A stretch of 41,601 nucleotides of DNA from an uncultured Mycoplasmatota bacterium (GTDB lineage Bacteria > Bacillota_I > Bacilli_A > RF39 > UBA660): the NCBI GenBank assembly GCA_900552335.1, contig URZL01000006.1:1-41601 (forward strand). The letters are read 5' to 3'. Shown here piece after piece: positions 9,401 through 16,578 of the stretch. The stretch's first letter is position 1. Every line of letters begins with the position of its first letter. The notes below the pieces were generated by a model. It searched no databases. It was not told the origin of the DNA and worked only from the letters and a program-made list of their open reading frames with translations. Made by a program: the position numbers and the translations under genes.

Positions 9401-9710
9401 AAAATTAGTAAAAAATCATATCTTAAATGTTACCAGAGGTGGTGTTACAATAGATGGAAGTAACATTTATCAAAATGAACCACTTTATACCTTTGTATTA
9501 ACACCAAGTAACATTAGTACCATTAGAAAATATAACCAAAGCCAAATTTCAAATGGTGGATATGCAGATTATGATTTAGATTGTAGAATAAGTAATTCTA
9601 AAGCATGTGTTAGTGAATTTATTCACAATACAGATTTATCAGGATTGACAAGTGGTTTATGTGCAAATGCAACAAGTAGAAGTAATTTCTATACTTGTTC
9701 AGGTGATTAG
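6450..9710 (+). CDS. Large Cys-rich surface protein with N-terminal thioester domain (probable covalent adhesin)
   Basis: A 1086-residue secreted protein, the largest in the window. A signal peptide covers residues 1-22. The next 200 residues fit a thioester domain (TED/TQXA family): Cys81 in NAFCLD and Gln126 in VAQAALW match the Cys and Gln motifs whose side chains form an internal thioester in Gram-positive adhesins. Such domains react with amines on host proteins such as fibrinogen. The remainder is very rich in Cys, with a long helical, charged stretch around 475-610 and three related Cys-rich repeats near 820-935. No LPXTG motif, sortase tail or C-terminal membrane segment is visible; the protein ends in a Cys-rich stretch. 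It is encoded just upstream of the pilin-like and Tad genes, so display on that apparatus is plausible but inferred. Confidence 0.82.
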   Translation: MKKIVLIFVSIFSFFYFENVKALEACTDTQIKDARVTLNVSVFAEGVSIPSLGRTASSGKANIYKMTMTNNSNGSTSNAFCLDSGKSARTGITYKIDHEVTSDKWKKLYQYGMEYKNDDQKYIVAQAALWLLREQKSWSLYLQSVAEDIYVNRHCETILRSYGLSETQAQNTCSTASTKDDSTNFIYSQVFRLCTAKGNCSSAKFIASGINNAVNHFNNYSKQYSGRLFYWVSTSGDYQAMLAPLTCGGEEVTPERRVCTDNSGRTHDYTDEYNACVLTGKTGAVCKSELDNKYCPSGKKYTVKTTGSDAVCTNSSSNVGSYHEYVEESSDGLAIPGKGEPEKVVSSYCNLYCLETTAQQIFPGNVRPSVSAGTYLIWPTSDATISSIYKNQYPLKFYGEKTCYVVMAGSENTVNKTNITTVYNTLTKDANSKNKYGSFARRTYEATRLGSGCESTYSNTSGVCKSSYDDYLSKKKSYEDYNNGSEYKNAVSSKEKKDKHNAEVSQCETDASNKENSCKNACKTKACKNKCPKASDANCGSSESTAAEERIIAKRNDLLKAYEEAEKVYNSCQTEKNACNDYTNAVNKVVSFANEVKACATYNLSCSGSSCELYNYATNIDLSWGDPEYGKTITDAELEKTKNYSSTVENNVSVTTSVSSSQGFSTIRSNTSRLITEVQGITNNRKVVMSVNVTYSLPTGDNLLYNYVVKRDNRVISQTSKPSGDSNYATIGFSNLPVSFDAKSSTPYNLTLSNIRFGDNGGQYSPNDYTCNYEATKATPSSCVCPTGTMNEGKDLSNIIIDKGFTCSEAQKTFCDTEPTTCPDDASIDLSSCLKDSDYFACYDKYCRSDDTKRKYCPEDSSIDLSACLNNHSYDTCYNLFCTGGINPGGYKCKNSLGVDGPMDITSCVMTKMSQGLSEAEAVDTCDALVCPLSGLRIIYRTISLENPFPSKLADAKITQTGLSVGMFNDNVKGRYPGTNWNDQKLVKNHILNVTRGGVTIDGSNIYQNEPLYTFVLTPSNISTIRKYNQSQISNGGYADYDLDCRISNSKACVSEFIHNTDLSGLTSGLCANATSRSNFYTCSGD
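8907..9250 (+). repeat. Three Cys-rich protein repeats inside the thioester adhesin
   Basis: At the protein level, CPDDASIDLSSCL...CYDKYC, CPEDSSIDLSACL...CYNLFC and a more divergent third copy with GPMDITSCV...CDALVC follow one another. Each has about 30-45 residues with the pattern (S/G)xDΦ(S/T)xC...C...C. DNA identity between copies is low, so these are old domain duplications, not slippable DNA repeats. Confidence 0.7.
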
Positions 9711-9721
9711 AAAGGAGTACT

Positions 9722-10123
9722 ATGAAAGAGTCATTTTGGGGGATATTCATTATTATGTTAGGAGTAATTTCCATAGCTTTCATTTACTTCTTTCAAACAT
9801 ATACGAATACCGATGAACAAAATTATATTTTGTTAAAAGAAATTACAGAGGCTGCTATGTATGATGCTGTGGATTTAACTACATATAGAGCAACTGGAAC
9901 TGTTCGAATAGATAGAGAAAAATTCGTAGAAAATTTCTTAAGAAGATTTGCAGAAAGTGTAACTTTAGGTAATACATATGTTATTAAAATATATGATGTA
10001 AATGAGACACCTCCTAAAGTAAGCTTGCAAGTTTCAACAAAATTAAAATCGAATGTAACAAATGAAATTATGGAATTTGATATTGTAAATCGTTTAGATG
10101 CAATATTAGAAACCCCATATTAG
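9722..10123 (+). CDS. Pilin-like / TadE-like single-pass protein
   Basis: A 133-residue protein with a very short N-terminus (MKESFWG) followed at once by a hydrophobic helix (about residues 8-25) and a 105-residue soluble domain. This is the architecture of class III (Tad-type) pilins and TadE/TadF minor pilins. The opening MK-E-S resembles that of three other short proteins in the locus (MKEAAG, MKQAIG, MKEAFG), which suggests a common recognition signal. The ribosome binding site AGAAAGGAG is strong. The gene is 11 bases after the adhesin and 13 before the CpaB-like gene, in one operon with TadB and TadC. No sequence family is certain. Confidence 0.6.
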   Translation: MKESFWGIFIIMLGVISIAFIYFFQTYTNTDEQNYILLKEITEAAMYDAVDLTTYRATGTVRIDREKFVENFLRRFAESVTLGNTYVIKIYDVNETPPKVSLQVSTKLKSNVTNEIMEFDIVNRLDAILETPY

Positions 10124-10136
10124 AAAGGAAAAAAAT

Positions 10137-10940
10137 ATGAATAATTTTGTAATTAGTTTTAAAAGATTTATAAAGAATAAAAATACCGTAACAATTATAG
10201 GAGTAGTAGCTGTTTTAATGATATTATATTTTGGATATCGTTACCAAATTAATAAAGCTACAAGTCCAGTAACAGGTATCCCTGTTGCAGCAGTAACAAT
10301 TCAACCAAGAACAAAAATAACAACAGATATGGTAGATACTGTTTCAGTAGCGCCTATCTTACTTCAATCAAATGTTTATCGTACAAAAGCACAAGTTATT
10401 GATAAATATTCAAATGTAAATACTGTTATTCCACAAGGAAGTATGTTTTACAAAGATACTTTAATATCAGAAAGCGAACTTCCAGATGCTGCTTTAATTA
10501 AGTTAGAAAGTGGACAAGTTCCTTACAACTTCCCTGTTAATATGGCAATGACATATTATAATTCTATTTATCCAGATAACTATATTGATATTTATATGAA
10601 GGCAGTTAACGAAAATGGAACATTAATGGTTGGAAAATTAATTGAAAATGTTAAAGTTTTAGCTGTAAAAGATTCACAAGGAAGACATGTATTTGAAAAT
10701 TCAGAAGAAACAAGAACACCAGCCGTTTTAATTTTTGGTGTTAGTGACGAATTAAATATTTTACTTAGAAAAGCAAGTTATATGAGTTCTTTCTCAGTAG
10801 TATTATTCCCAGTTCCACATGGTGTAAATGGAGCAGCTGAAGTAACTGGAGCTACTGCTGTAAGTTCACAAACATTAAAAGACTTTATAAATGCCAATAC
10901 TGTACCAAATGATGAATTAGTAACACCAGAAGGAGAATAA
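10137..10940 (+). CDS. CpaB/RcpC-like pilus assembly protein with SAF domain
   Basis: A 267-residue protein with one N-terminal membrane segment (about 17-34). An SAF-type domain follows (residues 45-105: GIPVAAVTIQPRTKITTDMV, then VIPQGSMFYKDTL). The C-terminal part (VNMAMTYYNSIYPDNYIDIYM) resembles the RcpC/CpaB domain. In Tad systems CpaB is a periplasmic or extracytoplasmic assembly protein associated with the secretin; a monoderm has no secretin, so here it probably acts in the wall space. It precedes the ATPase by 2 bases, consistent with the cpaB-cpaF order of Flp/Tad operons. Confidence 0.8.
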   Translation: MNNFVISFKRFIKNKNTVTIIGVVAVLMILYFGYRYQINKATSPVTGIPVAAVTIQPRTKITTDMVDTVSVAPILLQSNVYRTKAQVIDKYSNVNTVIPQGSMFYKDTLISESELPDAALIKLESGQVPYNFPVNMAMTYYNSIYPDNYIDIYMKAVNENGTLMVGKLIENVKVLAVKDSQGRHVFENSEETRTPAVLIFGVSDELNILLRKASYMSSFSVVLFPVPHGVNGAAEVTGATAVSSQTLKDFINANTVPNDELVTPEGE

Positions 10941-10942
10941 GC

Positions 10943-12028
10943 TTGAATGATATGTTTTCATCTATTGACTTTGGGCCATTAGATGAGTATTTAAAAACAG
11001 ATGACATTACAGATATTTCTTACAGTAACGGTGGACAGATATGGTTAAAAACATTATCTAGAGGTATTTATAGGGTAGAAAATCCTAATTTAAATAATGC
11101 ATTTATGGAAAAATTAGCGTTTCAATGCGCCAATGTAATGGGTACAACATTTAATATGGCGCATCCTTTCCTTGATGCAGAAAGTGCTGAGTTGCGTCTT
11201 AATTTTGTCCATGATTCGATTGCTAAAAATGGAATTGCTTGTGTTGTTCGTAAGACACCAGCTAAAATCAGACTAGAAAAAGATAAATTAATCGAACAAA
11301 AATATGTTGATTTAGATATCCATGACTTTTTAATTAAATGTGTTATTGGACATTGTAATACCATTGTTTGTGGAGAAACGGGTAGTGGTAAAACAGAATT
11401 TGTTAAATATTTAGCAGCTCACACAAAAGAAGATGAAAAAATTATTACAATAGAGGATACATTGGAACTTCATTTGGATCGTATTTTTCCACATAGAGAT
11501 ATTGTTGCTATGAAAACAAATAACATTGCTTCCTATTCAGATGTGTTAGTTACTTGTATGAGACAAAACCCTAAATGGATTTTATTATCCGAAGTCAGAA
11601 GTGCGGAAGCAGTGCTTGCGGTTCGTAACTCTATTTCATCAGGACACTATATTTTATCAACAATTCATGCTGATAAAGCAAGTTCTATCCCAAATCGTAT
11701 GTATAGTTTGCTTGAAACAAATCAAGATTTGGATCAATTTTTAAAATCAATCTATCGTTATATTCAGTTAGGCGTTTGTATAAGAGGTTATCAAGATAAA
11801 GTAACAAAAAGATTTGTTCGTGAAATTGCTGAAGTAACAGAATTTTATGTAACAGAAGATAATCAACCAAAATACAACGTGATTTATAAAAAGAGTACCA
11901 GTGGAAAAGTGGAAAGAAGACATCCATCCAGCTATTTAATTGATTATTTAGATGCACAAGGTATTTCATTAAAACCAGATGAAATTTATGTTCCTGAAGT
12001 TAATGACAAAGTAGAAGAATTGTTTTAA
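10943..12028 (+). CDS. CpaF/TadA/VirB11-family secretion ATPase
   Basis: A 361-residue hexameric-type secretion ATPase expected to power pilus assembly or substrate export from the cytoplasmic face. Motifs are Walker A GETGSGKT (144-151), an Asp box TIEDTLEL, Walker B as WILLSEVRS (family usually ILGEVRG) and a His box GHYILSTIHA. The N-terminal domain is short compared with many CpaF proteins, bringing it close to VirB11 in size. With TadB and TadC immediately downstream, the CpaF/TadA assignment fits best. The start is a TTG with AAGGAG about 8 bases upstream; the next in-frame ATG at 10952 is too far from that site. Confidence 0.87.
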   Translation: MNDMFSSIDFGPLDEYLKTDDITDISYSNGGQIWLKTLSRGIYRVENPNLNNAFMEKLAFQCANVMGTTFNMAHPFLDAESAELRLNFVHDSIAKNGIACVVRKTPAKIRLEKDKLIEQKYVDLDIHDFLIKCVIGHCNTIVCGETGSGKTEFVKYLAAHTKEDEKIITIEDTLELHLDRIFPHRDIVAMKTNNIASYSDVLVTCMRQNPKWILLSEVRSAEAVLAVRNSISSGHYILSTIHADKASSIPNRMYSLLETNQDLDQFLKSIYRYIQLGVCIRGYQDKVTKRFVREIAEVTEFYVTEDNQPKYNVIYKKSTSGKVERRHPSSYLIDYLDAQGISLKPDEIYVPEVNDKVEELF

Positions 12029-12039
12029 AGGAGGATTAT

Positions 12040-12942
12040 ATGGAATTTATTATATTTGCTATAATCGCGTTCATTGCTATTTTTGTTCTTGCCTATCGAA
12101 ACAACAATGGCGGAAATGTTTATAAATATATTACAAAACAAGCAGGTGTTTTGTATGATAAATATGCACCATATTCTTATAAAGAAGTAAGAGAAAAAGT
12201 AAAAGCTCTAGGGCAAGAATATACAAAAAAACAGTATACTATTCAAATTTCTGTATTTGCCATTGCTTCTGCTGTAATTTCCTATTTGTATTTTTACAAT
12301 TTAATTGTTTCTATCGTATATGTAGCAATTTCAATTACAATTATTCCTTATTTAACATATTTAAGATGTAAAAGAATTTATAGTGAGTTTATTTTTGAGC
12401 AAATTCAAGTATATACAACTAACACCATTATGGAATTTGCTACCACACAATCTTTTGTTAAAGCATTAGAGGGTGTTTATCAGTCTGGTGTTTTAGAAGA
12501 TCCAGTAGCTAGCGATGTTAAAATGATGATTGATTTAGCTTATGAAAATGGTACGATTGAAGAATCTATTAACTACATGAACGCTAGATACGATTACTAC
12601 ATTGTTCGTAATATGCATCAAATTTTCTTACAAATTACCAATGAAGGTTCCAAAAATTCTTCTGAAGCACTTGAGAATATGTCGCTAGATATTGATATGC
12701 TAGTTGAAAATGTTTACCGTGATAGAATGGATAGAGCAGCTTTTCATAAGAAATTTTTACAGTTTGGTATTGTTTTGTATTTAATGGTTATGTTAGTTCA
12801 ATTTTTACTAGGACCAGAACAATATATTAATATGTTAGGAAACTGGGTTGTACAGGTTTTACTACATTTAATTATTATTGTTAACACATACTTCTTGTTA
12901 AGTGGTGAAAAATATTATAATGAGAATGTGGGGGCTGAATAA
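12040..12942 (+). CDS. tadB: TadB-like inner-membrane platform protein (T2SS F family)
   Basis: A 300-residue membrane protein with hydrophobic segments near the N-terminus (2-18), the centre (70-105, two segments) and the C-terminus (about 245-290). Between them is a helical cytoplasmic domain of the GspF type (EFATTQSFVKALEGVYQSG, then NEGSKNSSEALENMSLD). In Tad systems TadB and TadC form the platform turned by the CpaF ATPase. It has an AAAGGAGG binding site, lies 11 bases after the ATPase and overlaps the next gene by one base (TAATG). Confidence 0.8.
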   Translation: MEFIIFAIIAFIAIFVLAYRNNNGGNVYKYITKQAGVLYDKYAPYSYKEVREKVKALGQEYTKKQYTIQISVFAIASAVISYLYFYNLIVSIVYVAISITIIPYLTYLRCKRIYSEFIFEQIQVYTTNTIMEFATTQSFVKALEGVYQSGVLEDPVASDVKMMIDLAYENGTIEESINYMNARYDYYIVRNMHQIFLQITNEGSKNSSEALENMSLDIDMLVENVYRDRMDRAAFHKKFLQFGIVLYLMVMLVQFLLGPEQYINMLGNWVVQVLLHLIIIVNTYFLLSGEKYYNENVGAE

Positions 12943-13727
12943 TGGAATTTATATTAATTGCAATTATTATTCTATTTGTTTTGGAATATACTAAAAAAAT
13001 TGATACTAAAAAATTCATTGGTGAGGCAGAACCATATTTTAGATTTCTAATGGAAGATGATTATAAATTTTTACTTAGTGTAAGATATGGTGATGATGTA
13101 GACGTCAATCAATTATTCAGCATTCGTGTACGCAATGGTGTTGTTACGATTGTTGTATTAGTATTTGTATTTTTACTTTCTAATTTTTCATTTATAAATT
13201 TATTACTTTCATTTATTGCTGGATATTTAATTTTTAAACAGCCATATATGAAATTACAAAAATATTATAAAAATAATTTGTCAAAAATTGATCAAATGTT
13301 ACCATATTATTTGAAAAGTTTGGAAATATTAGTTCAACATTATACTGTGCCAGTAGCGCTTCGTAAATCAATAGATACAGCACCTGAAATTTTTAAAAGT
13401 GGACTTACTACTTTAGTAGAAAAAATTGAAGCTGGTGTTTCAACTGTTGATCCCTATATGGATTTTGCTAAAGAATATCCAGTAAGGGACTCTATGCGTA
13501 TGATGAGACTTTTATATCGTTTAGGATTAGGTTCCCAAGAAAATAAACAAGAACAATTACTATTATTTTCAAGAACCGTTTCAACTCTTCAAAATAAAGC
13601 ACGTGAACAAAAATATAAAGAACGTTTAGATAAAATGGAAAATAAAACAATGCAGATGTTAATGGTTACTGGTGGTGGTATTTTGTTATTACTACTATAT
13701 GCTATGATGTCTATGATGAACTTTTAA
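12942..13727 (+). CDS. tadC: TadC-like inner-membrane platform protein (T2SS F family)
   Basis: A 261-residue second platform subunit with an N-terminal hydrophobic segment, two central ones (about 70-105), a GspF-like cytoplasmic domain (LPYYLKSLEILVQHYTVPVA, then RLGLGSQENK) and a C-terminal membrane segment (about 238-259). It overlaps the stop of tadB by one base, so the two are translationally coupled and probably made in equal amounts. It is the last gene of the first block; a strong terminator begins inside its stop codon. Confidence 0.8.
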   Translation: MEFILIAIIILFVLEYTKKIDTKKFIGEAEPYFRFLMEDDYKFLLSVRYGDDVDVNQLFSIRVRNGVVTIVVLVFVFLLSNFSFINLLLSFIAGYLIFKQPYMKLQKYYKNNLSKIDQMLPYYLKSLEILVQHYTVPVALRKSIDTAPEIFKSGLTTLVEKIEAGVSTVDPYMDFAKEYPVRDSMRMMRLLYRLGLGSQENKQEQLLLFSRTVSTLQNKAREQKYKERLDKMENKTMQMLMVTGGGILLLLLYAMMSMMNF

Positions 13728-13747
13728 GAGCTTTGCTCTTTTTTTGT
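13726..13747 (+). terminator. Terminator after tadC
   Basis: AAGAGC (13726-13731), a TTT loop and GCTCTT (13735-13740) are followed by a run of T. The hairpin overlaps the tadC stop codon. Confidence 0.85.
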
Positions 13748-13828
13748 GAATAAGTTTTATTGTTTAAAAAGGTATTTTTAATTATTTACAACGATTTTAC
13801 ATATTTTATGGCTATAAATATATTATGT

Positions 13829-13857
13829 TTGATAAAATAAAAAAAAGGTGTTATACT
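13829..13857 (+). promoter_or_regulatory. Promoter of the pilin-like gene block
   Basis: TTGATA (13829-13834), a 17-bp spacer and TATACT (13852-13857) stand 38 bases before the first pilin-like gene. With the terminator upstream, this separates the pilin-like block (13896-16037) from the assembly genes. Confidence 0.7.
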
Positions 13858-13895
13858 AATATTGTATAAATAGATAATGTTGGGTGGTGAATTAA

Positions 13896-14087
13896 ATGAA
13901 AGAAGCAGCTGGAGAAGCAAACATGACAGTTGTTACTATTATTTTGATTGGTGTTATTGTAGCAATTGCTACACCAATTGTTAATAGTATGATGACTAAT
14001 ACAAAAAATAGAACTGATTGTATGAATAATGGTGGAGTTTGGGACAGCAGTTCTAATTCATGCAAAGATGCTGGTTATGCAGCATAG
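13896..14087 (+). CDS. Very small pilin-like protein (possible major Flp-type subunit)
   Basis: A 63-residue protein: a short leader MKEAAG, one hydrophobic helix (about residues 10-28) and a tail with two Cys bracketing NNGGVW. Size and design match Flp/Tad pilins, which are 50-70 residues and nearly all helix. Cleavage after Gly6 would leave Glu at position +1; Flp pilins usually carry Glu at +5, so this is an atypical fit. It is the first gene of its own transcript, with a GGGTGGTG binding site, as expected for an abundant subunit. No prepilin peptidase is seen in the window. An alternative is a small membrane protein unrelated to pili. Confidence 0.6.
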   Translation: MKEAAGEANMTVVTIILIGVIVAIATPIVNSMMTNTKNRTDCMNNGGVWDSSSNSCKDAGYAA

Positions 14088-14102
14088 TGAGTAGGTGTTG
14101 AT

Positions 14103-14552
14103 ATGAAACAAGCAATTGGTAGTATTCCAATGTATAATATCATTATTGTTTTTATTGTAATAACTTTTGCCTTTTTATCAGCAACTTTAAGTTATATGAA
14201 AGCTTTTAGAGTAAATGGAAGAATTGCGAAAGCATTAGAAAATTATGAAGGTTATAATTCTTTATCTGATGAAGAAATTACAAATACATTATCTTCTATT
14301 GGTTATCGTATAGCAGAACCTGGTAGTTTTGAATGCCCTATTAAAAATGGACAAAGTGCAGTAGCAGCTTTGGATAAAAAAAATCATTATTATTGTATTT
14401 ATGAATACCATAATTATAATAGCAGTAGTGTTAAAACAAAGTATTTTAATTATGGTGTATTAACTTACATATTTGTTGATTTACCATTAGGATTTGATTT
14501 TAAACTTCCAGTTTATTCTGAAACAGAGAAAATCTTTGAATTTACAGAGTAG
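14103..14552 (+). CDS. Minor pilin-like protein A (paralogue of the next gene)
   Basis: A 149-residue protein with leader MKQAIG, hydrophobic helix (about 11-30) and a soluble domain. The block YMKAFRVNGRIAKALE and the run IGYRI...CP..NG..AV...YCIYEY recur in the following protein, so the two are tandem duplicates that have diverged. The paired Cys residues could form a disulfide outside the cell. TadE/TadF-type minor pilins are the nearest known architecture. The binding site GTAGGTGTT and 15-base spacing place it in the same transcript as the 63-residue protein. Confidence 0.6.
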   Translation: MKQAIGSIPMYNIIIVFIVITFAFLSATLSYMKAFRVNGRIAKALENYEGYNSLSDEEITNTLSSIGYRIAEPGSFECPIKNGQSAVAALDKKNHYYCIYEYHNYNSSSVKTKYFNYGVLTYIFVDLPLGFDFKLPVYSETEKIFEFTE

Positions 14553-14559
14553 GTGAATT

Positions 14560-15018
14560 ATGAAAGAAGCGTTTGGAAATGCCTTTATTATGGGGCTGGT
14601 TATTACTTTTATTATTATTTTTATGCTTTTTTTTGCAACATCTACTAGTTATACAAAAGCTTTTAAGGTAAAAAATAAAATAGTTGAAATACTGGAAAAA
14701 CATGATGATATTTTAAATGAATCGTCATCTACTTCAGGAAGATTAAGAAGCGATGTAGAAGAAGAAATTAATGCAGTATTGAGTGATATTGGTTATCGCA
14801 TTAGTCCAACGCCAAATTCTTGTCCTACTAGAAATGGTGTAGAAGCAGTTACAAAATCAATGACTGCTAATTACGAATATTGTATTTATGCTTATTCTAC
14901 TACTAAAGGTCCATATTATGGTGTAACAGCCTATATGTATTACGAAATCCCTGTAATAGGCGCTAAACTTCGTTTTCCTGTATATGGTGAAACCAAAATT
15001 AATGGTATTTTAGGATAA
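14560..15018 (+). CDS. Minor pilin-like protein B (paralogue of the previous gene)
   Basis: A 152-residue protein with leader MKEAFG, hydrophobic helix (about 9-29), then YTKAFKVKNKIVEILE and the shared run IGYRI...CPTRNG..AV...YCIYAY. Both conserved Cys positions are kept relative to its neighbour. The end (PVIGAKLRFPVYGETKI) also matches the neighbour's ending (PLGFDFKLPVYSETEKI), so the whole fold is shared. It is 7 bases after protein A. The probable role is a minor subunit or tip component of the filament built by the Tad genes. Confidence 0.6.
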   Translation: MKEAFGNAFIMGLVITFIIIFMLFFATSTSYTKAFKVKNKIVEILEKHDDILNESSSTSGRLRSDVEEEINAVLSDIGYRISPTPNSCPTRNGVEAVTKSMTANYEYCIYAYSTTKGPYYGVTAYMYYEIPVIGAKLRFPVYGETKINGILG

Positions 15019-15029
15019 GGAGGGACAAA

Positions 15030-16037
15030 ATGAATGTAGTTATTTCTAATAAATATCAATCGATGATTGAATCTTTAAATTTGGATGTTATTAAATCATT
15101 AAATGGTGAATTTGAAGTAGAAGAGATTATTAATCAATTCCAAAATTTTTTCTATCAAAGAATGATATTGGATATTACTGCACTTAAAAATTATCGAGAT
15201 ATTAGGACTCTTCAAAAATTGTCAATTTCTCTTGATATGGATAAATTAATTTTATTAATAGATGATACAACTGATGATGGATCTGGAACTTATCTGTCTA
15301 AATTAATATCTATGGGAATTTACAATTTTACAAAGAATGCAGAAGGAATTTTATATTTATATAATAATCCTAATTCTTATCGTGATGTAGCGCATATTCA
15401 ACAACTAGATATGGAACCAGTTACACATGAAGAAGTTGTTGTAGAAAAATATGAAAATACAGTTCCTACTGGTCCTAGAATTATCGGTATTAAAAATATA
15501 ACAAAACAATCTGGCGCTACTACATTGACTTATATGATTAAAAATCAATTGAAAGAAAATTATTCTGTGGTAGCTATTGAAGTAAATAAAAGTGATTTCA
15601 GATATTTTAATGACAAAGATTTAGTTTCTACAACTAATTTTGAAGTAGGAAATACTATTACTAAATATTCGGATCATGATGTTATTTTATTAGATATTAA
15701 TGATTCTAAACAAGCAGAAGAATTATGCCAGGATGTTATTTATTTAATAGAGCCATCTATTATTAAATTAAATAAATTAATGCTAGTTAATAGCAATATA
15801 TTTAAAACATTAAAAGATAAAAAAGTAATTTTGAATCAAAGTTTATTAAGTTCAAAAGATGTTTTAGATTTTGAATATGAATCTGGTTTGAAAATTTATT
15901 ATAATATGCCACCTTTAGATGAAAGAGAAAAAAGCATTTACGCTTTAAATACTTTCTTAGTTCGATTAGGCTTTTCTAAACAAAAAAGTGAAGAACAAGA
16001 AAAAAAGAAGAGTATCCTTGGCATATTTGGAAAATAA
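15030..16037 (+). CDS. CpaE/TadZ-like protein with degenerate P-loop
   Basis: A 335-residue protein. The first 125 residues look like a receiver-type fold (DKLILLIDDT, then SKLISMGIYNF) without an obvious phosphorylation site. From about residue 150 a MinD/ParA-type fold begins (PRIIGIKNITKQSGATTLTY). The GATT ending of the P-loop, with the usual Lys replaced by Ala, is a known feature of CpaE/TadZ proteins, which position Tad pili in the cell. The rest of the P-loop (ITKQS) is also degenerate, so ATP hydrolysis is doubtful. The gene is the last of the pilin-like block, 11 bases after minor pilin B. Confidence 0.7.
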   Translation: MNVVISNKYQSMIESLNLDVIKSLNGEFEVEEIINQFQNFFYQRMILDITALKNYRDIRTLQKLSISLDMDKLILLIDDTTDDGSGTYLSKLISMGIYNFTKNAEGILYLYNNPNSYRDVAHIQQLDMEPVTHEEVVVEKYENTVPTGPRIIGIKNITKQSGATTLTYMIKNQLKENYSVVAIEVNKSDFRYFNDKDLVSTTNFEVGNTITKYSDHDVILLDINDSKQAEELCQDVIYLIEPSIIKLNKLMLVNSNIFKTLKDKKVILNQSLLSSKDVLDFEYESGLKIYYNMPPLDEREKSIYALNTFLVRLGFSKQKSEEQEKKKSILGIFGK

Positions 16038-16038
16038 G

Positions 16039-16067
16039 TTGACAAACAAAGAAAAATAAAGTATTAT
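16039..16067 (+). promoter_or_regulatory. Strong promoter of the VirB2-like gene
   Basis: Consensus TTGACA (16039-16044), 17-bp spacer and TATTAT (16062-16067). The -35 starts 2 bases after the stop of the CpaE-like gene. It is the best -35 in the secretion locus. Confidence 0.85.
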
Positions 16068-16077
16068 ATGTGTATAA

Positions 16078-16098
16078 ATTGCTTGTATAATAAGCAAT
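16078..16098 (+). promoter_or_regulatory. 5' leader hairpin of the VirB2-like transcript
   Basis: ATTGCTT (16078-16084) and AAGCAAT (16092-16098) form a 7-bp stem with a 7-base loop, beginning only a few bases after the expected transcription start and ending just before the GAGGAGG site. A 5' hairpin of this kind often stabilises highly expressed mRNAs; that role is inferred. Confidence 0.55.
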
Positions 16099-16114
16099 AG
16101 AGGAGGTTTTTGAA

Positions 16115-16480
16115 ATGTTAAATATTTTATCATGTACCATTGGTGGAGTTAATTGGTCTGATTCTCAAATGGCTATGATTCCCAATATCACATCTCTTGT
16201 TGTTACTTTAATAAAAGTAGCGATTCCTATTATATTAATTATTATGGGAATGCTAGATTTATCTAAGGCTGTTATGAGTAATGATGAAAAAGAAATGAAA
16301 GGGGCTCAAACAAAATTAATCAAAAGGGTTATCTATGCTGTTTTAGTTTTCTTAGTAGTTTCAATCGTTCAATTGGTCTTTGGAGCTTTGGGAGCTGAAG
16401 GTGTTAACAGTGGTAATAGCGGTGCTTCAATATCAGGATGTATTTCTTGCTTTGTTAATGGCGCTGAATCTTGTAAATAA
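16115..16480 (+). CDS. VirB2/TrbC-like small membrane protein (probable abundant T4SS subunit)
   Basis: A 121-residue protein with two hydrophobic helices (about 27-48 and 71-93) joined by a short charged loop (LSKAVMSNDEKEMKGAQTKLIKR). This is the layout of VirB2/TrbC pilins and of the small two-helix proteins in Gram-positive T4SS operons. The C-terminal tail is Gly/Ser-rich with three Cys. It is transcribed alone from a near-consensus promoter with a stabilising 5' hairpin, a GAGGAGG binding site and its own terminator, all consistent with a subunit needed in large amounts. The next gene carries a related C-terminal domain. Confidence 0.68.
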   Translation: MLNILSCTIGGVNWSDSQMAMIPNITSLVVTLIKVAIPIILIIMGMLDLSKAVMSNDEKEMKGAQTKLIKRVIYAVLVFLVVSIVQLVFGALGAEGVNSGNSGASISGCISCFVNGAESCK

Positions 16481-16494
16481 TATAAATATAAAAG

Positions 16495-16524
16495 TATGGA
16501 ATTTTTTATTCCATATTTTTTTTT
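16495..16524 (+). terminator. Terminator after the VirB2-like gene
   Basis: TATGGAAT (16495-16502) pairs perfectly with ATTCCATA (16508-16515) and is followed by nine T. Confidence 0.9.
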
Positions 16525-16528
16525 GTTA

Positions 16529-16537
16529 TGCTATAAT
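16529..16537 (+). promoter_or_regulatory. Extended -10 promoter of the T4SS operon
   Basis: TGCTATAAT (TGnTATAAT, extended -10) immediately follows the terminator, about 40 bases before the next start. The -35 is poor, as is common for extended -10 promoters. It probably drives the genes through virD4. Confidence 0.6.
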
Positions 16538-16578
16538 GTATGTGTAGAAAAATCTATAAAATTAGATGGAGTGATAAA

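Noticed and set aside
10943..12028. Naming the ATPase virB11
   Set aside because: Size is close to VirB11, but CpaB-like and TadB/TadC genes directly flank it, so CpaF/TadA is the better reading.
16540..16578. Longer start for the second VirB2-like protein
   Set aside because: The extra 13 residues would sit almost on the -10 element and place charged residues before a clear signal peptide; GGAGTG fits ATG 16579.
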